This document shows positions 1 through 7,185 of a DNA stretch of 64,000 nt, one piece after another. The stretch is from Burkholderia sp. SRS-W-2-2016. GTDB lineage: Bacteria; Pseudomonadota; Gammaproteobacteria; Burkholderiales; Burkholderiaceae. Location of the stretch: positions 1 to 64,000 of the forward strand of contig NZ_MSDV01000003.1 in assembly GCF_001931485.1 (NCBI RefSeq), given 5' to 3'. The notes beneath the pieces were generated by a model. It ran no database searches and was not told the origin of the DNA. It worked only from the letters and a program-made list of their open reading frames with translations. The first letter of the stretch is position 1, and each line of letters starts with the position of its first letter. The translations under genes were made by a program, and so were the position numbers.

Positions 1-60
1 CCCCGCCGACGATCGGGCCTCCGAACGTCAGGAGAAAAAAACTTTGCTCTCGCGGACAGC

Positions 61-213
61 GATTTTTCAGGGTGGGAATGGTGGGAATACGCTGAAAGCC
101 TTACTGGGCAAGGCTTTCCCCTCCCACTCGACCTCCCACCCTGCGATTTTCAGGTGGGAATAACGGTGGGAGTCCCGGCAAACCCTTGCTGGGCAAGGCT
201 TTCCGCTCCCACC
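61..213. repeat. Direct-repeat field of GTGGGA boxes (origin-like)
   Basis: Two imperfect direct copies of about 66-69 bp (61-126 and 145-213) each run from GATTTT-CAG through GGTGGGAAT to CTGGGCAAGGCTTTCC and CTCCCAC. Within them the box GGTGGGA occurs forward at 71, 80, 153 and 165 and inverted (TCCCACC/TCCCAC) at about 121, 133 and 207, so the order is two forward, two inverted, two forward, one inverted. The field lies upstream of a replication-type helicase, which makes a replication origin or a protein-binding control site plausible. No protein is convincingly encoded here. Confidence 0.6.
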
Positions 214-646
214 ATGGTTTTGCACGTGGAGGGCGGGCGCGTTGATGGAGCGCCGCTGGCGTCAAAACCTGGCCGGCTGCGCCGCCCGGCCGACCCGCTG
301 ACGCCGGTGAGCCTTCGGCATTGGCCGCTCGCCCCTCAAAAATCGCTGTACAACAGCGCCGGGGCCAGGTTACTGTTTCGTTTGCAGCACCGCGCCACGG
401 CGCCATATTTCGCGATCCGCTGGGAGCCACGCCCAGCACCCGCTCCGGTTCATCGGGAGCCGACACGTTCAGACCAGAACGTGCCGTCTTTCGAACCCAC
501 GAACCCGGAGCCTCGCTTGACCACCACCACGTTCACCATCCTTGCCCCGTCCGTTCCGGCCGGGCTGTCACACATTTGCTTGCATTCGCTTGACGACGCC
601 AGCGGTACCTGGTTTATTGGTCTTACGCCCCGCACGATTGCTCGTG
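214..646. other. Intergenic stretch with no gene recognised
   Basis: Open frames cross this stretch on both strands but none has a ribosome binding site, family-like sequence or supporting context, and the best one simply reads into the gene at 748. I see no RNA gene or clear terminator before the leader signals that begin at 647. Confidence 0.5.
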
Positions 647-721
647 CTCAACGTTCGCCCAAGGGCCTGCTGACGCGGGCCATGACCGACGCCTTCCGGT
701 TCAAAACCGGAGGGCGTTTTT
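647..721 (+). promoter_or_regulatory. CTCAACGTTC motif followed by terminator-like attenuator
   Basis: The decamer CTCAACGTTC at 647-656 is followed by a strong hairpin at 689-717 (arms ACGCC and TCCGGTT against AACCGGA and GGCGT, loop of about 3 nt) and a T5 run, the layout of an intrinsic terminator. It ends only 26 bases before the start codon at 748, so it is more likely an attenuator of that gene than the end of an upstream gene, none of which is visible. The same decamer precedes terminator hairpins at 4566 and, on the other strand, at 37101-37111. Confidence 0.6.
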
Positions 722-747
722 CGTTTACCGCCGCCGAGGAACCCGCC

Positions 748-954
748 ATGTCCAGCCCCATCGCCGCCAAGCCCCGCCGCAAGACCGTCCAGTTCAACGC
801 GCGTTTCATCGAGCCGATGAACGACGAACTGAACGCGCGCGCTCAAGCACTCGGCGTCACCCCGTCCGAAATCGTCCGTACCCTCGTGGCGGCCTGGTTG
901 CGCAACCCGTCCAGCGTTGCCGTCGGGTTTGAGCAGAGCGGCGCGACCGTCTGA
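748..954 (+). CDS. Small ribbon-helix-helix-like DNA-binding protein
   Basis: This encodes 68 residues. The start at 748 is chosen because GAGGA lies 8 bases upstream and the protein-like sequence begins there; the same frame is open much further upstream but without a signal. After a basic N-terminus (KPRRK, residues 8-12) comes a short strand-like segment (TVQFNARF) and two predicted helices (MNDELNARAQALG and TPSEIVRTLVAAWLR), the pattern of CopG/Arc-type ribbon-helix-helix repressors that bind plasmid operators or relaxosomes. It stands alone behind an attenuator-like leader and before the helicase gene, so a copy-number or replication-control role is possible. Function is inferred from fold pattern only. 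Confidence 0.6.
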   Translation: MSSPIAAKPRRKTVQFNARFIEPMNDELNARAQALGVTPSEIVRTLVAAWLRNPSSVAVGFEQSGATV

Positions 955-971
955 CCGTCTGAAAAAGAAAA

Positions 972-991
972 GACCCGCTTGCAGGCGGGTC
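972..991. terminator. Hairpin between small DNA-binding gene and helicase
   Basis: The arms GACCCGC (972-978) and GCGGGTC (985-991) form a hairpin preceded by an A-rich tract (961-971). The T-run would therefore follow the hairpin only on the minus strand; for the plus-strand gene ending at 954 it is a stem without a good U tract. Confidence 0.4.
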
Positions 992-1081
992 CGGTGAACG
1001 TAGCACCTCGTCAAAAGCGCTGTTCGTGTCTCAACAATAGACACGCCAGCGGCTGCAGTCAATATTCGCAGGAGCCCTCGC

Positions 1082-2980
1082 ATGTCGAACGTACAGCCCG
1101 CAGAGTCCACCCCGGTCGTGTCCGGTGAAACGGTGCCGCAGCGCCCCGCACGGCCGGCGATTGGCCGCCCGTCGTCGGGTTCGGTCGTCGATTTCAAAGC
1201 CGCGAAGACCGAGGCCATGGCGACCCTGGCCGAACCCGGCGAGAAGGAGGGCGCAGGGCAACCGACCAGCGACCTCGCCCCGAAGCAGCGGTACAAGCAG
1301 GCCGAGGCAGCGCTGGCGAAAATCGAAAAGGCTCTGGCCCGTGCGCGCAAGGTCGCTGCCGACGCGCAGGACGCCGCCGACGAGTCCGGCGACGTGCTCG
1401 ACGGGCTCAAAAAGCTCGAAGCAGGCGCGAAAGAGTTGATGCTGGCAACCGCTAAAGCGGACAAACTCGCCAAGGCCGCGACCCGGACGATGGACGACGT
1501 GGTCGACTTGGAAAGGCAGTTCCAGGCGGCCGTGCATGAACGGCAGGTATCCATCGACGCGATGAAAGCCGCGGACGGTGACGACGACGGGCTCCCCGCT
1601 GACGCGTCGCCGGCCATGCGTGGGCGCCACATGTTGAAAACCGACACGGCGCTGGTCGCGGACACTGACGAGAAGATTTTCCGACGCTGGAACAACGTGT
1701 ACTTCGAAGAAGAGGACGAGGCCCGCCTGGCGTACCGGATGGGGAAACTGGTTGAGGAAGAACTGCCTGAGAAAGTGTCGCAGCGCACGGTCGACGACAT
1801 GCTGAAATACTCGCTCACGATGATGTCGATCGAGCAGCGCCTGCCGGTCCCGCCCGTGGGCAGGGTGCTGATTCAACTCCGCAACGCTGTGCTGGAGGTG
1901 CAGGAGGACGGCCGCATTTTCGCGTTCGACCCGGCGCCAGTGTTCGGCCAGGTCAACGTCATCAACGCAACGCTCGACTGGTCCGGCATCGACAAGACGA
2001 AGCCCCAGCCGTGGGTCTACACGCCGGCGTGGCCCGCCGAGGCCACCCAGGTCGGCCAGTACCTGCGGACCATCGCCCCGACCACCGCGCTGTTCGAATA
2101 CTTCGCCCTCGCGCTTGGCAGCACGCTCGTCACGGGCAACAAGCCGTTCCAGAAAGCACTGCTGCTGCTGGGTCGTGCCGGCGCCGGCAAGGGGACGTTG
2201 CTCAAACTGCTCGAATACTTCCATCCCAAGCGCGCGGCCCTCCCAATGGAACGCCTGCGCGAGACGTTCGCCCTTGAACCGATCATCGGCACCACGCTCG
2301 TGACGGCCAACGAAACGAAGTACATCGCCGAAGAGCCGTTCAAAGAAATCACGGGCGGCGACAGCATCAGCGTGAACCGCAAGAACAAGCCCGCCGTCAC
2401 GGTCGTGTTCAAAGGCACGATTGTGATGTCGAGCAACGTGCTGCCCGCGTTCAAGGACGAGGACGGTTCGATCGCACGACGTATCTGCGCGTTGCCGTTC
2501 ACGAACAGTTACTCGAAGACGAACAAAGCCGTCGTCGGCTGGGCCGACCGCATCCTGGGCACGCCCAACGAACTGGGCGCCTGGCTTGACTACCTGTTGT
2601 GCGGCGTGTCCCTGTTGGGTGCCCGCGGCTGGAAGTGGCCCACCGACGCCGAGGCACCGCCGGAGGTGCAGAACCTGAAGGCCGACGTACTGATCGCCAA
2701 CGACCCGCTGGCCGGCTGGCTCGACGAGTTCGAAGTGACGTACGACCCGACGCGTTGGACGGCCAAACACGACATTTACGCGCACTACGACGCGATCATG
2801 AAAGGCCGCGCGCAGTCGCAACGCGACCGCGACCGCATCCTCTCGTACGACCATTTCTGGAAGGAAATGTCCACGCCCGAACGCGGGTTCCACCTGGAAA
2901 AGCGCATGCGCAAGGGCACCGGCCGCGTCGACGCGGCGCACATCGTTGTTGCGGGCGTAACGGCCCGTGGCGACAAGTGA
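1082..2980 (+). CDS. Replication helicase, SF3 / phage-plasmid primase-helicase (D5/P4-like) family
   Basis: A 632-residue protein. Residues 1 to about 170 are charged and helical (Ala/Lys/Glu-rich, probably coiled coil). The C-terminal half carries an SF3-type AAA+ core: Walker A GRAGAGKGT at about 363, the acidic strand region near LVTANETKY (about 405), and motif C-like VMSSN at about 447 followed by the arginine-finger region DEDGSIARR. This is the architecture of P4-alpha and D5-type helicases, which unwind the origin during plasmid or phage replication; no primase motif is obvious in the N-terminus. AGGAG precedes the ATG by 7 bases. It heads a tight run with the genes at 3011 and 4082. 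Helicase assignment is firm; the role as the element's replication initiator is inferred. Confidence 0.82.
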   Translation: MSNVQPAESTPVVSGETVPQRPARPAIGRPSSGSVVDFKAAKTEAMATLAEPGEKEGAGQPTSDLAPKQRYKQAEAALAKIEKALARARKVAADAQDAADESGDVLDGLKKLEAGAKELMLATAKADKLAKAATRTMDDVVDLERQFQAAVHERQVSIDAMKAADGDDDGLPADASPAMRGRHMLKTDTALVADTDEKIFRRWNNVYFEEEDEARLAYRMGKLVEEELPEKVSQRTVDDMLKYSLTMMSIEQRLPVPPVGRVLIQLRNAVLEVQEDGRIFAFDPAPVFGQVNVINATLDWSGIDKTKPQPWVYTPAWPAEATQVGQYLRTIAPTTALFEYFALALGSTLVTGNKPFQKALLLLGRAGAGKGTLLKLLEYFHPKRAALPMERLRETFALEPIIGTTLVTANETKYIAEEPFKEITGGDSISVNRKNKPAVTVVFKGTIVMSSNVLPAFKDEDGSIARRICALPFTNSYSKTNKAVVGWADRILGTPNELGAWLDYLLCGVSLLGARGWKWPTDAEAPPEVQNLKADVLIANDPLAGWLDEFEVTYDPTRWTAKHDIYAHYDAIMKGRAQSQRDRDRILSYDHFWKEMSTPERGFHLEKRMRKGTGRVDAAHIVVAGVTARGDK

Positions 2981-3010
2981 TCGACCAACCCACGCACAGG
3001 AGCGACCATC

Positions 3011-4060
3011 ATGGCATTCACCCTTAACGGCGTCGGATCGTACGACCTGCACAAGCATGAAGCGCTGGCCGGCACCGCGCAGCCCATCGAATCCGATGCG
3101 CGGTGCAAGAAGCGCGAGCGCAACGCGCGAAAGGCACTGGTCGCGCGCTGGGTCGAGCAGGCCAACGTGCGCGCCGTGCCCGGCGCAGTGACGTTCGGCA
3201 ACCATCTGTGGGCTGGCTTCCGGGTTCACGACGCTAAAAACTGGGACGCACACGTGTCCGAGTCGCAGTTCCAGGCCGAGTTGCGGTCCGTGTTGGGGCG
3301 GAACCTGGCAACCCTCTGGCGAGGGCGCCGCGGTTACCTCGCCGTGTGCGCCGACGACGTGCTGAGCTACCAGACGGGTGACGACATCGATCTGCTGCCT
3401 GGCTTCGACCCCGCACCGCCGACCGATGCCGAACGCAAGATGGGCTGGCGACCGATCACCCGGGTACGCCAAGCGATCCGGCAGGTCATCGCCGACGGTT
3501 GCCCGGTTGCTTCGACGCCATACGATGGCCCGATCATGGCTTTTGATGACAACGCTTGGCGGCCTGTGAACGACACCCGGATGCGTGCCGCTTTCAGCCG
3601 TTGTTACAACGTGGGCGATTCCAAGTACAAGCCGATTAGCGACGCGCGTTACCAGCACGCACTCGCCTTGACGTTCAAGTTGACGTTCGACGAATCCGGA
3701 CCCTTGGCGCTGCTGGAAATCCTGCCGGCCCGCAACGCGGTGTTGACCATCGACCTGGACGGCCGCATGGACGCTTACCCGTTTCAACCCGTGCCCAGTA
3801 TGAACCTGTATGTATCGGAGCCCGCCATCGACTGGTCGGACGTGGACCCGATCACGCGCGAGTACCGCCCGGCGGTGAGCAAGGACGCGGAAAACCACGT
3901 GCTTGCCGGTTTGTTCGACGGGCAGCGCGTCACCCCGGCCGCGGCGAACGCCGCTATCCACGCGGCACACGTTCTCTACGAGACCCGGACGCTTCTTCAG
4001 GCCCTGGCCGAAACCGAAGCGGCCCCGGCCATCCCAGCACCGCGCCGTGCGCGCCTGTAA
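3011..4060 (+). CDS. Unknown protein sharing a module with the adjacent helicase
   Basis: A 349-residue protein 30 bp downstream of the helicase gene, with AGGAG 7 bases before ATG. No family is recognised over most of its length. Residues about 240-285 resemble helicase residues about 267-312: both contain RNAVL, then DGR, then PV, a conserved Asn, DWS and a trailing PA, in the same order and similar spacing. In the helicase this block precedes the Walker A motif, as the D5_N-type domain does. The gene may therefore encode a partner or a split, ATPase-less relative of the helicase. No signal peptide or membrane segment is seen. Confidence 0.55.
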   Translation: MAFTLNGVGSYDLHKHEALAGTAQPIESDARCKKRERNARKALVARWVEQANVRAVPGAVTFGNHLWAGFRVHDAKNWDAHVSESQFQAELRSVLGRNLATLWRGRRGYLAVCADDVLSYQTGDDIDLLPGFDPAPPTDAERKMGWRPITRVRQAIRQVIADGCPVASTPYDGPIMAFDDNAWRPVNDTRMRAAFSRCYNVGDSKYKPISDARYQHALALTFKLTFDESGPLALLEILPARNAVLTIDLDGRMDAYPFQPVPSMNLYVSEPAIDWSDVDPITREYRPAVSKDAENHVLAGLFDGQRVTPAAANAAIHAAHVLYETRTLLQALAETEAAPAIPAPRRARL

Positions 4061-4081
4061 CCCAACCAGCCTAAGAACCCA

Positions 4082-4501
4082 ATGACCACCCTCGACACCG
4101 GCACCATTCGCGACTGGCTGTTCAACCAGCACGTCCACGCCAACCCGTTCGTCTGGACCGGCAAGGCCGCGGCGTTCGCCAGTTACGCCGCGATGTGCGA
4201 GCACTTCCGCGAAACCCCGGTGCCCGAGGTCGATTTCTGGCCCGCCGTCACCGCGATGCTCGCGGACGATCCATGGTCCGCCGTGTTGATGCTGTCGCAC
4301 CGCGACCTGATCCACCTGGGGATCGACGACGTGCTTCCGCTGCGCGAACTCGACGAGTACGACGACCCGTTCGCACCGCCCACGTTCGCAGTTTTTCCCA
4401 GCGGCACGTACGCCCGCAACCGGTCGGTCACGGAGACGGTGCGTGAGCGCCCGGCCCCACCGTCGTGGCACGGAGGCCCCGAAAAAAGTGCAAGCAAATG
4501 A
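4082..4501 (+). CDS. Hypothetical protein, third gene of the helicase run
   Basis: This encodes 139 residues and starts 21 bp after the preceding gene. It is acidic in the middle (RELDEYDDPF near residue 95) and has aromatic-rich helices at the N-terminus (DWLFNQ, VDFWPAV). There is no signal peptide, membrane helix or motif that I recognise. Position and spacing suggest co-transcription with the helicase, so a small replication or segregation accessory factor is conceivable. Its natural terminator is the hairpin interrupted by the insertion sequence just downstream, so read-through and control here may be altered. Confidence 0.55.
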   Translation: MTTLDTGTIRDWLFNQHVHANPFVWTGKAAAFASYAAMCEHFRETPVPEVDFWPAVTAMLADDPWSAVLMLSHRDLIHLGIDDVLPLRELDEYDDPFAPPTFAVFPSGTYARNRSVTETVRERPAPPSWHGGPEKSASK

Positions 4502-4565
4502 CGGCAAACGCTTGACACGCGTTCGAGCTGGAGTTTTATTGATTACATCAGCGCCGCACACCGCG

Positions 4566-4588
4566 CTCAACGTTCAAGCCCGTGACCC
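4566..4588 (+). terminator. 5' half of an intrinsic terminator split by the insertion sequence
   Basis: CTCAACGTTC (4566-4575) leads into the arm AAGCCCGTG (4576-4584) and the loop ACCC. The matching arm CACGGGCTT and its T-rich tail are now at 6041-6059, on the other side of the IS. Removing the IS and one ACCC copy restores a continuous 9-bp stem with a T tract. Confidence 0.75.
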
Positions 4589-4639
4589 TGAACTGCACCC
4601 CAAAAGTTGGACATCGATCCGACCTTTGGGGTGTTTTTG

Positions 4640-5170
4640 ATGGCGAAGTACGATGAGCGTTTCAAACGGAAGTTAGTCGACACGTATTTGCGCGGCGGCA
4701 TTGGTTTGCCAGTGCTGGCCGCGCGTCACGGAATCGACTACTCGATGCTGCGTCGTTGGGTTGCAGCATTTCGTCTGCATGGCGACGCGGCGCTACACGG
4801 CAAGCAAAGCCGCTATGACGCGCGTTTCAAGCTGAAGGTGCTGCAGCATATGTGGCGCGATGGACTGTCGGCGCGCGAAATCACCGCGCTGTACGACATC
4901 CGCGCTGCGGGCGCCGTACCGCAGTGGGCACGTCTGTATGATGAGGGCGGTATTGACGCTCTGGCGCCCCGTCCGAAGGGGCGTCCCCGGAAAATGGCCG
5001 ACACCCAGCCCGACAAGCCTGCTGAAGAGAAAGCGCCTGACACGCGCACGCGCGAGGAACTGCTCAAGGAAAACGACTACCTGCGCGCGGAGGTGGCGTA
5101 CCTAAAAAAGCTCGATGCGCTGCTCAAGGCAAAGAAGCAGGCAGCGCAAAAGAAAAAACGCAAATCGTGA
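4640..5170 (+). CDS. IS3-family transposase OrfA (DNA-binding part)
   Basis: A 176-residue protein with two N-terminal helix-turn-helix units (YDERFKRKLVDTYL...LPVLAARHGI and YDARFKLKVLQHMW...SAREITALYDI), as in IS150-group OrfA proteins, and a Lys-rich helical C-terminus that would act as the leucine-zipper-like segment. ATG at 4640 is preferred over an earlier in-frame ATG at 4607, which lies inside the left inverted repeat. A run of A residues (5153-5158) near its end is a candidate site for -1 frameshifting into orfB, which would give the OrfAB transposase. OrfA alone normally restrains transposition. Confidence 0.9.
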   Translation: MAKYDERFKRKLVDTYLRGGIGLPVLAARHGIDYSMLRRWVAAFRLHGDAALHGKQSRYDARFKLKVLQHMWRDGLSAREITALYDIRAAGAVPQWARLYDEGGIDALAPRPKGRPRKMADTQPDKPAEEKAPDTRTREELLKENDYLRAEVAYLKKLDALLKAKKQAAQKKKRKS

Positions 5171-6003
5171 ATGGGCTCAGAACCCGGCACCCGCTTGCGA
5201 CCTTGCTGAAGGTCGCGGGGCTCGCGCGCAGCACGTTTTATTACCAGTTGCGAGTACTGGAGGATGGCGAGCGTCACATCGGACTGAAAGAGACGATCCG
5301 TACGATCTACGAGCACCATAAGGGCCGCTACGGTTACCGACGCATCACGGCGACCATCCGTAACGCTGGTCAGATCGTCAATCACAAGACCGTGCAGCGG
5401 ATCATGGGTGAACTGAAGCTGAAATCGCTCGTGCGCCCGAAGCGTTACCGGTCCTGGCGTGGCGAGGTTGGACGCATCGCGCCGAACCTGCTGGGTCGCG
5501 AGTTTGAAGCGCATGCGCCAAACCAGAAGTGGGTCACCGATGTGACAGAGTTCAATGTCAACGGCCAGAAACTCTACCTGTCACCCGTGCTGGACCTGTA
5601 CAACGGCGAGATCGTCGCGTGGCAGACGGCGCGCAACCCGAGCTTCGAACTGGTCAGCGGCATGTTGAAGAAAGCGCTCGCCCGACTGCGCAGCAGCGAT
5701 GCACCATTGCTGCATTCGGATCAGGGCTGGCAGTACCAGATGTCTGCATGGCGGCACACGCTGGCCATGCATCGCGTGCGGCAAAGCATGTCGCGAAGGG
5801 GAAACTGTCTCGACAACGCGGCCATGGAAAGCTTCTTTGCCACGCTCAAATCAGAGTTCTTCCGCCTCAACCGTTTCACCAGCGTCGAACAGTTGCAGGC
5901 TGGACTGCGACGCTATATTCACTACTACAATCACGAGCGTATCAAACTCAAACTGAAAGGGCTGAGTCCTGTGCAGTACAGAACCCAGCCCTTGGCCGCC
6001 TAG
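5167..6003 (+). CDS. IS3-family transposase OrfB (DDE integrase domain)
   Basis: A 278-residue frame starting with GTG at 5167, overlapping the orfA stop and lying in the -1 frame relative to it. The sequence has the HTH_21-like segment (GRYGYRRITATIRNAG) and a retroviral-type rve core with DDE residues at WVTDVTEF, LHSDQGWQY and the Glu in AMESFFATLKSE, and ends with the typical IS150-group YNHERIKLKLKGLSPVQYR. It catalyses strand transfer, most likely as the OrfAB fusion. It is full length for the group, with no stop or deletion seen. Confidence 0.93.
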   Translation: MNGLRTRHPLATLLKVAGLARSTFYYQLRVLEDGERHIGLKETIRTIYEHHKGRYGYRRITATIRNAGQIVNHKTVQRIMGELKLKSLVRPKRYRSWRGEVGRIAPNLLGREFEAHAPNQKWVTDVTEFNVNGQKLYLSPVLDLYNGEIVAWQTARNPSFELVSGMLKKALARLRSSDAPLLHSDQGWQYQMSAWRHTLAMHRVRQSMSRRGNCLDNAAMESFFATLKSEFFRLNRFTSVEQLQAGLRRYIHYYNHERIKLKLKGLSPVQYRTQPLAA

Positions 6004-6057
6004 CTTTTAACTGTCCAACTTCCCGGGGTCAGTTCAACCCCACGGGCTTTTTGTTTT

Positions 6058-6140
6058 TCAACGCTCCTACCCAGTGCCCGCCTGACGTGCGGGTCAGGGC
6101 GGTACAGACCGATCCCCGGTCCGATACCAAGGAGCCCGCC
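6058..6140 (+). promoter_or_regulatory. Two-hairpin leader, copy 1
   Basis: TCAACGCTCC is followed by hairpin 1 (CCCGC / GCGGG), the linker GGGCGGTACA, hairpin 2 (GACCG / CGGTC, loop atccc) and the ribosome site AAGGAG before ATG 6141. Four further genes carry the same architecture with different stem sequences. Confidence 0.7.
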
Positions 6141-6671
6141 ATGTCCGTCAGCAAACTCATTCTCGACCCGCTGTTCGAAACCGTGAAATACGGCAGCAGC
6201 GACGAACTGCCCACCCGCCAGGCCATGCTCGACGCCGGCACGTACGTCGATGCTCAAGACGCCGCTGGCAATCGCCTTTTGCACTACTCGGTTCTGCGCG
6301 GTGAGTCCCGCTTTGCGATCGACCTGCTCGCGATCGGTGCCAGCGTGAAGGCGAAAGACGCGGACGGACGCACGGCCCTGCACCACGCCGCACGCCTGGG
6401 CAACCGCCTCTTGGTCGCCGACCTGATCGCCGCAGGCGCCGACGTGAACGCGCAGGACGACGACGGCCGCACGGCGCTGCACCACGCCGCAATGGGCCTC
6501 GCGCGCGACGACCACGAGGACTCGCGGACGATTTGCCGTCAACTGCTTCGCGCTGGCGCTGAAATGTACGCGCCCGATCGCAACGGTCGCAACGCCTATC
6601 AACGGCTGTTGGCGGAAGTCGGCCATCTCCCGAACGCCATCGAAATCGGCAAGCGTTTCCCGTCCTACTGA
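6141..6671 (+). CDS. Ankyrin-repeat protein
   Basis: A 176-residue soluble protein; AAGGAG lies 6 bases before ATG 6141. Three recognisable ankyrin units follow residue 30: NRLLHYSVLRGESRFAIDLL, DGRTALHHAARLGNRLLVAD and DGRTALHHAAMGLARDD, with the typical DVNAQDDDGRT turn between the last two. Ankyrin repeats bind proteins; the partner cannot be read from sequence. No signal peptide or membrane helix is seen. It is the first of a run of small genes each behind a two-hairpin leader. At least two other genes in the window (8389 and 22704) are ankyrin-type. Confidence 0.85.
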   Translation: MSVSKLILDPLFETVKYGSSDELPTRQAMLDAGTYVDAQDAAGNRLLHYSVLRGESRFAIDLLAIGASVKAKDADGRTALHHAARLGNRLLVADLIAAGADVNAQDDDGRTALHHAAMGLARDDHEDSRTICRQLLRAGAEMYAPDRNGRNAYQRLLAEVGHLPNAIEIGKRFPSY

Positions 6672-6681
6672 CCGCTCCGGC

Positions 6682-6763
6682 GCCAACGTCCACCCAGTGC
6701 CCGCCTCACGGCGGGTCAGGGCGGTACCAGGCCAGCCCGGCCTGTTCACCGGAGCACATCGCC
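6682..6763 (+). promoter_or_regulatory. Two-hairpin leader, copy 2
   Basis: CCAACGTCCA, hairpin 1 (CCCGCC / GGCGGG), linker GGGCGGTACC, hairpin 2 (CAGGCC / GGCCTG, loop agccc), then GGAG before ATG 6764. Hairpin 2 differs from copy 1 at several paired positions but stays fully paired. Confidence 0.7.
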
Positions 6764-7096
6764 ATGACCCTCGCACTCGCAACCCAAACCGCCATCGCTT
6801 TCAACGACCGCGACGAAAACCTCGATCGCGACGACGGCCCCGTGCCGCAGCCGGTCCGCTCGAACGCACCCAGCCAGTTCGCCCGGTTCGTCGACGACGA
6901 AATCCGCGCTGGCAGCATCGAGCCCGACATGCGCATCCTGAAAGAACGCGCCCGCACGTGGCTGCGCAACGACGAGCCGGGCCTTGCGCTCAACGAAGCA
7001 TGGCTCGAGTCGAAGACCTGCGGCCTCGTCTCGTTCACCCGCGCCTTCGTGCGCTCCTACAACGGTTTCAAGACCGGCGCCGCGGCCCCGTTCTGA
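6764..7096 (+). CDS. Hypothetical protein behind a two-hairpin leader
   Basis: A 110-residue acidic protein (start chosen for CCGGAG 10 bases upstream). The centre, around FARFVDDEIRAGSIEPDMRILKE, is predicted helical; no membrane segment, signal peptide or known motif is visible. Its length and its place among leader-headed small genes suggest an accessory factor of the element. Function unknown. Confidence 0.6.
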   Translation: MTLALATQTAIAFNDRDENLDRDDGPVPQPVRSNAPSQFARFVDDEIRAGSIEPDMRILKERARTWLRNDEPGLALNEAWLESKTCGLVSFTRAFVRSYNGFKTGAAAPF

Positions 7097-7105
7097 CCAC
7101 CCAGC

Positions 7106-7185
7106 GTCAACGCTCCACCTTGTGCCCGCGGCAACGCGGGACGGGGCGGTACAGGGCCATCCCGGCCCGCCCACAAGGAGCCCGT
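7106..7185 (+). promoter_or_regulatory. Two-hairpin leader, copy 3
   Basis: TCAACGCTCC, hairpin 1 (CCCGCG / CGCGGG, loop gcaa), linker GGGCGGTACA, hairpin 2 (GGGCC / GGCCC, loop atccc), then AAGGAG before ATG 7186. Confidence 0.7.

Larger units (their letters stand above)
4589..6036 (+). mobile_element. IS3-family insertion sequence, IS150 group, complete (1,448 bp)
   Basis: The ends are 25-bp imperfect inverted repeats, 4589-4613 and 6012-6036, both reading inward from TGAACTG to AAGTTGGACA. They are flanked by a 4-bp duplication ACCC (4585-4588 and 6037-6040), in the 3-4 bp range usual for the family. Inside are two frames, orfA and orfB, in the -1 arrangement of IS3 elements. The element looks intact and recently inserted, since the target duplication is perfect. 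The target is the loop of a terminator hairpin. Confidence 0.93.

Noticed and set aside
154-747. N-terminal extension of the small RHH-like protein
   Set aside because: The open frame crosses the repeat field and attenuator hairpin and has no ribosome site; the start at 748 does.
1031-4570. Very long minus-strand frame antisense to the helicase run
   Set aside because: Its codon use and sequence are those of a GC-rich shadow frame; the plus strand has ribosome sites, family motifs and normal gene junctions.
4607-4639. Earlier ATG for IS OrfA
   Set aside because: It lies inside the left inverted repeat and adds residues unlike the family; ATG 4640 fits better.
5153-5159. Canonical A-AAA-AAC slippery heptamer in the IS
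   Set aside because: The A6 run is present but in a different reading phase from the canonical heptamer, so I call it only a candidate frameshift region.
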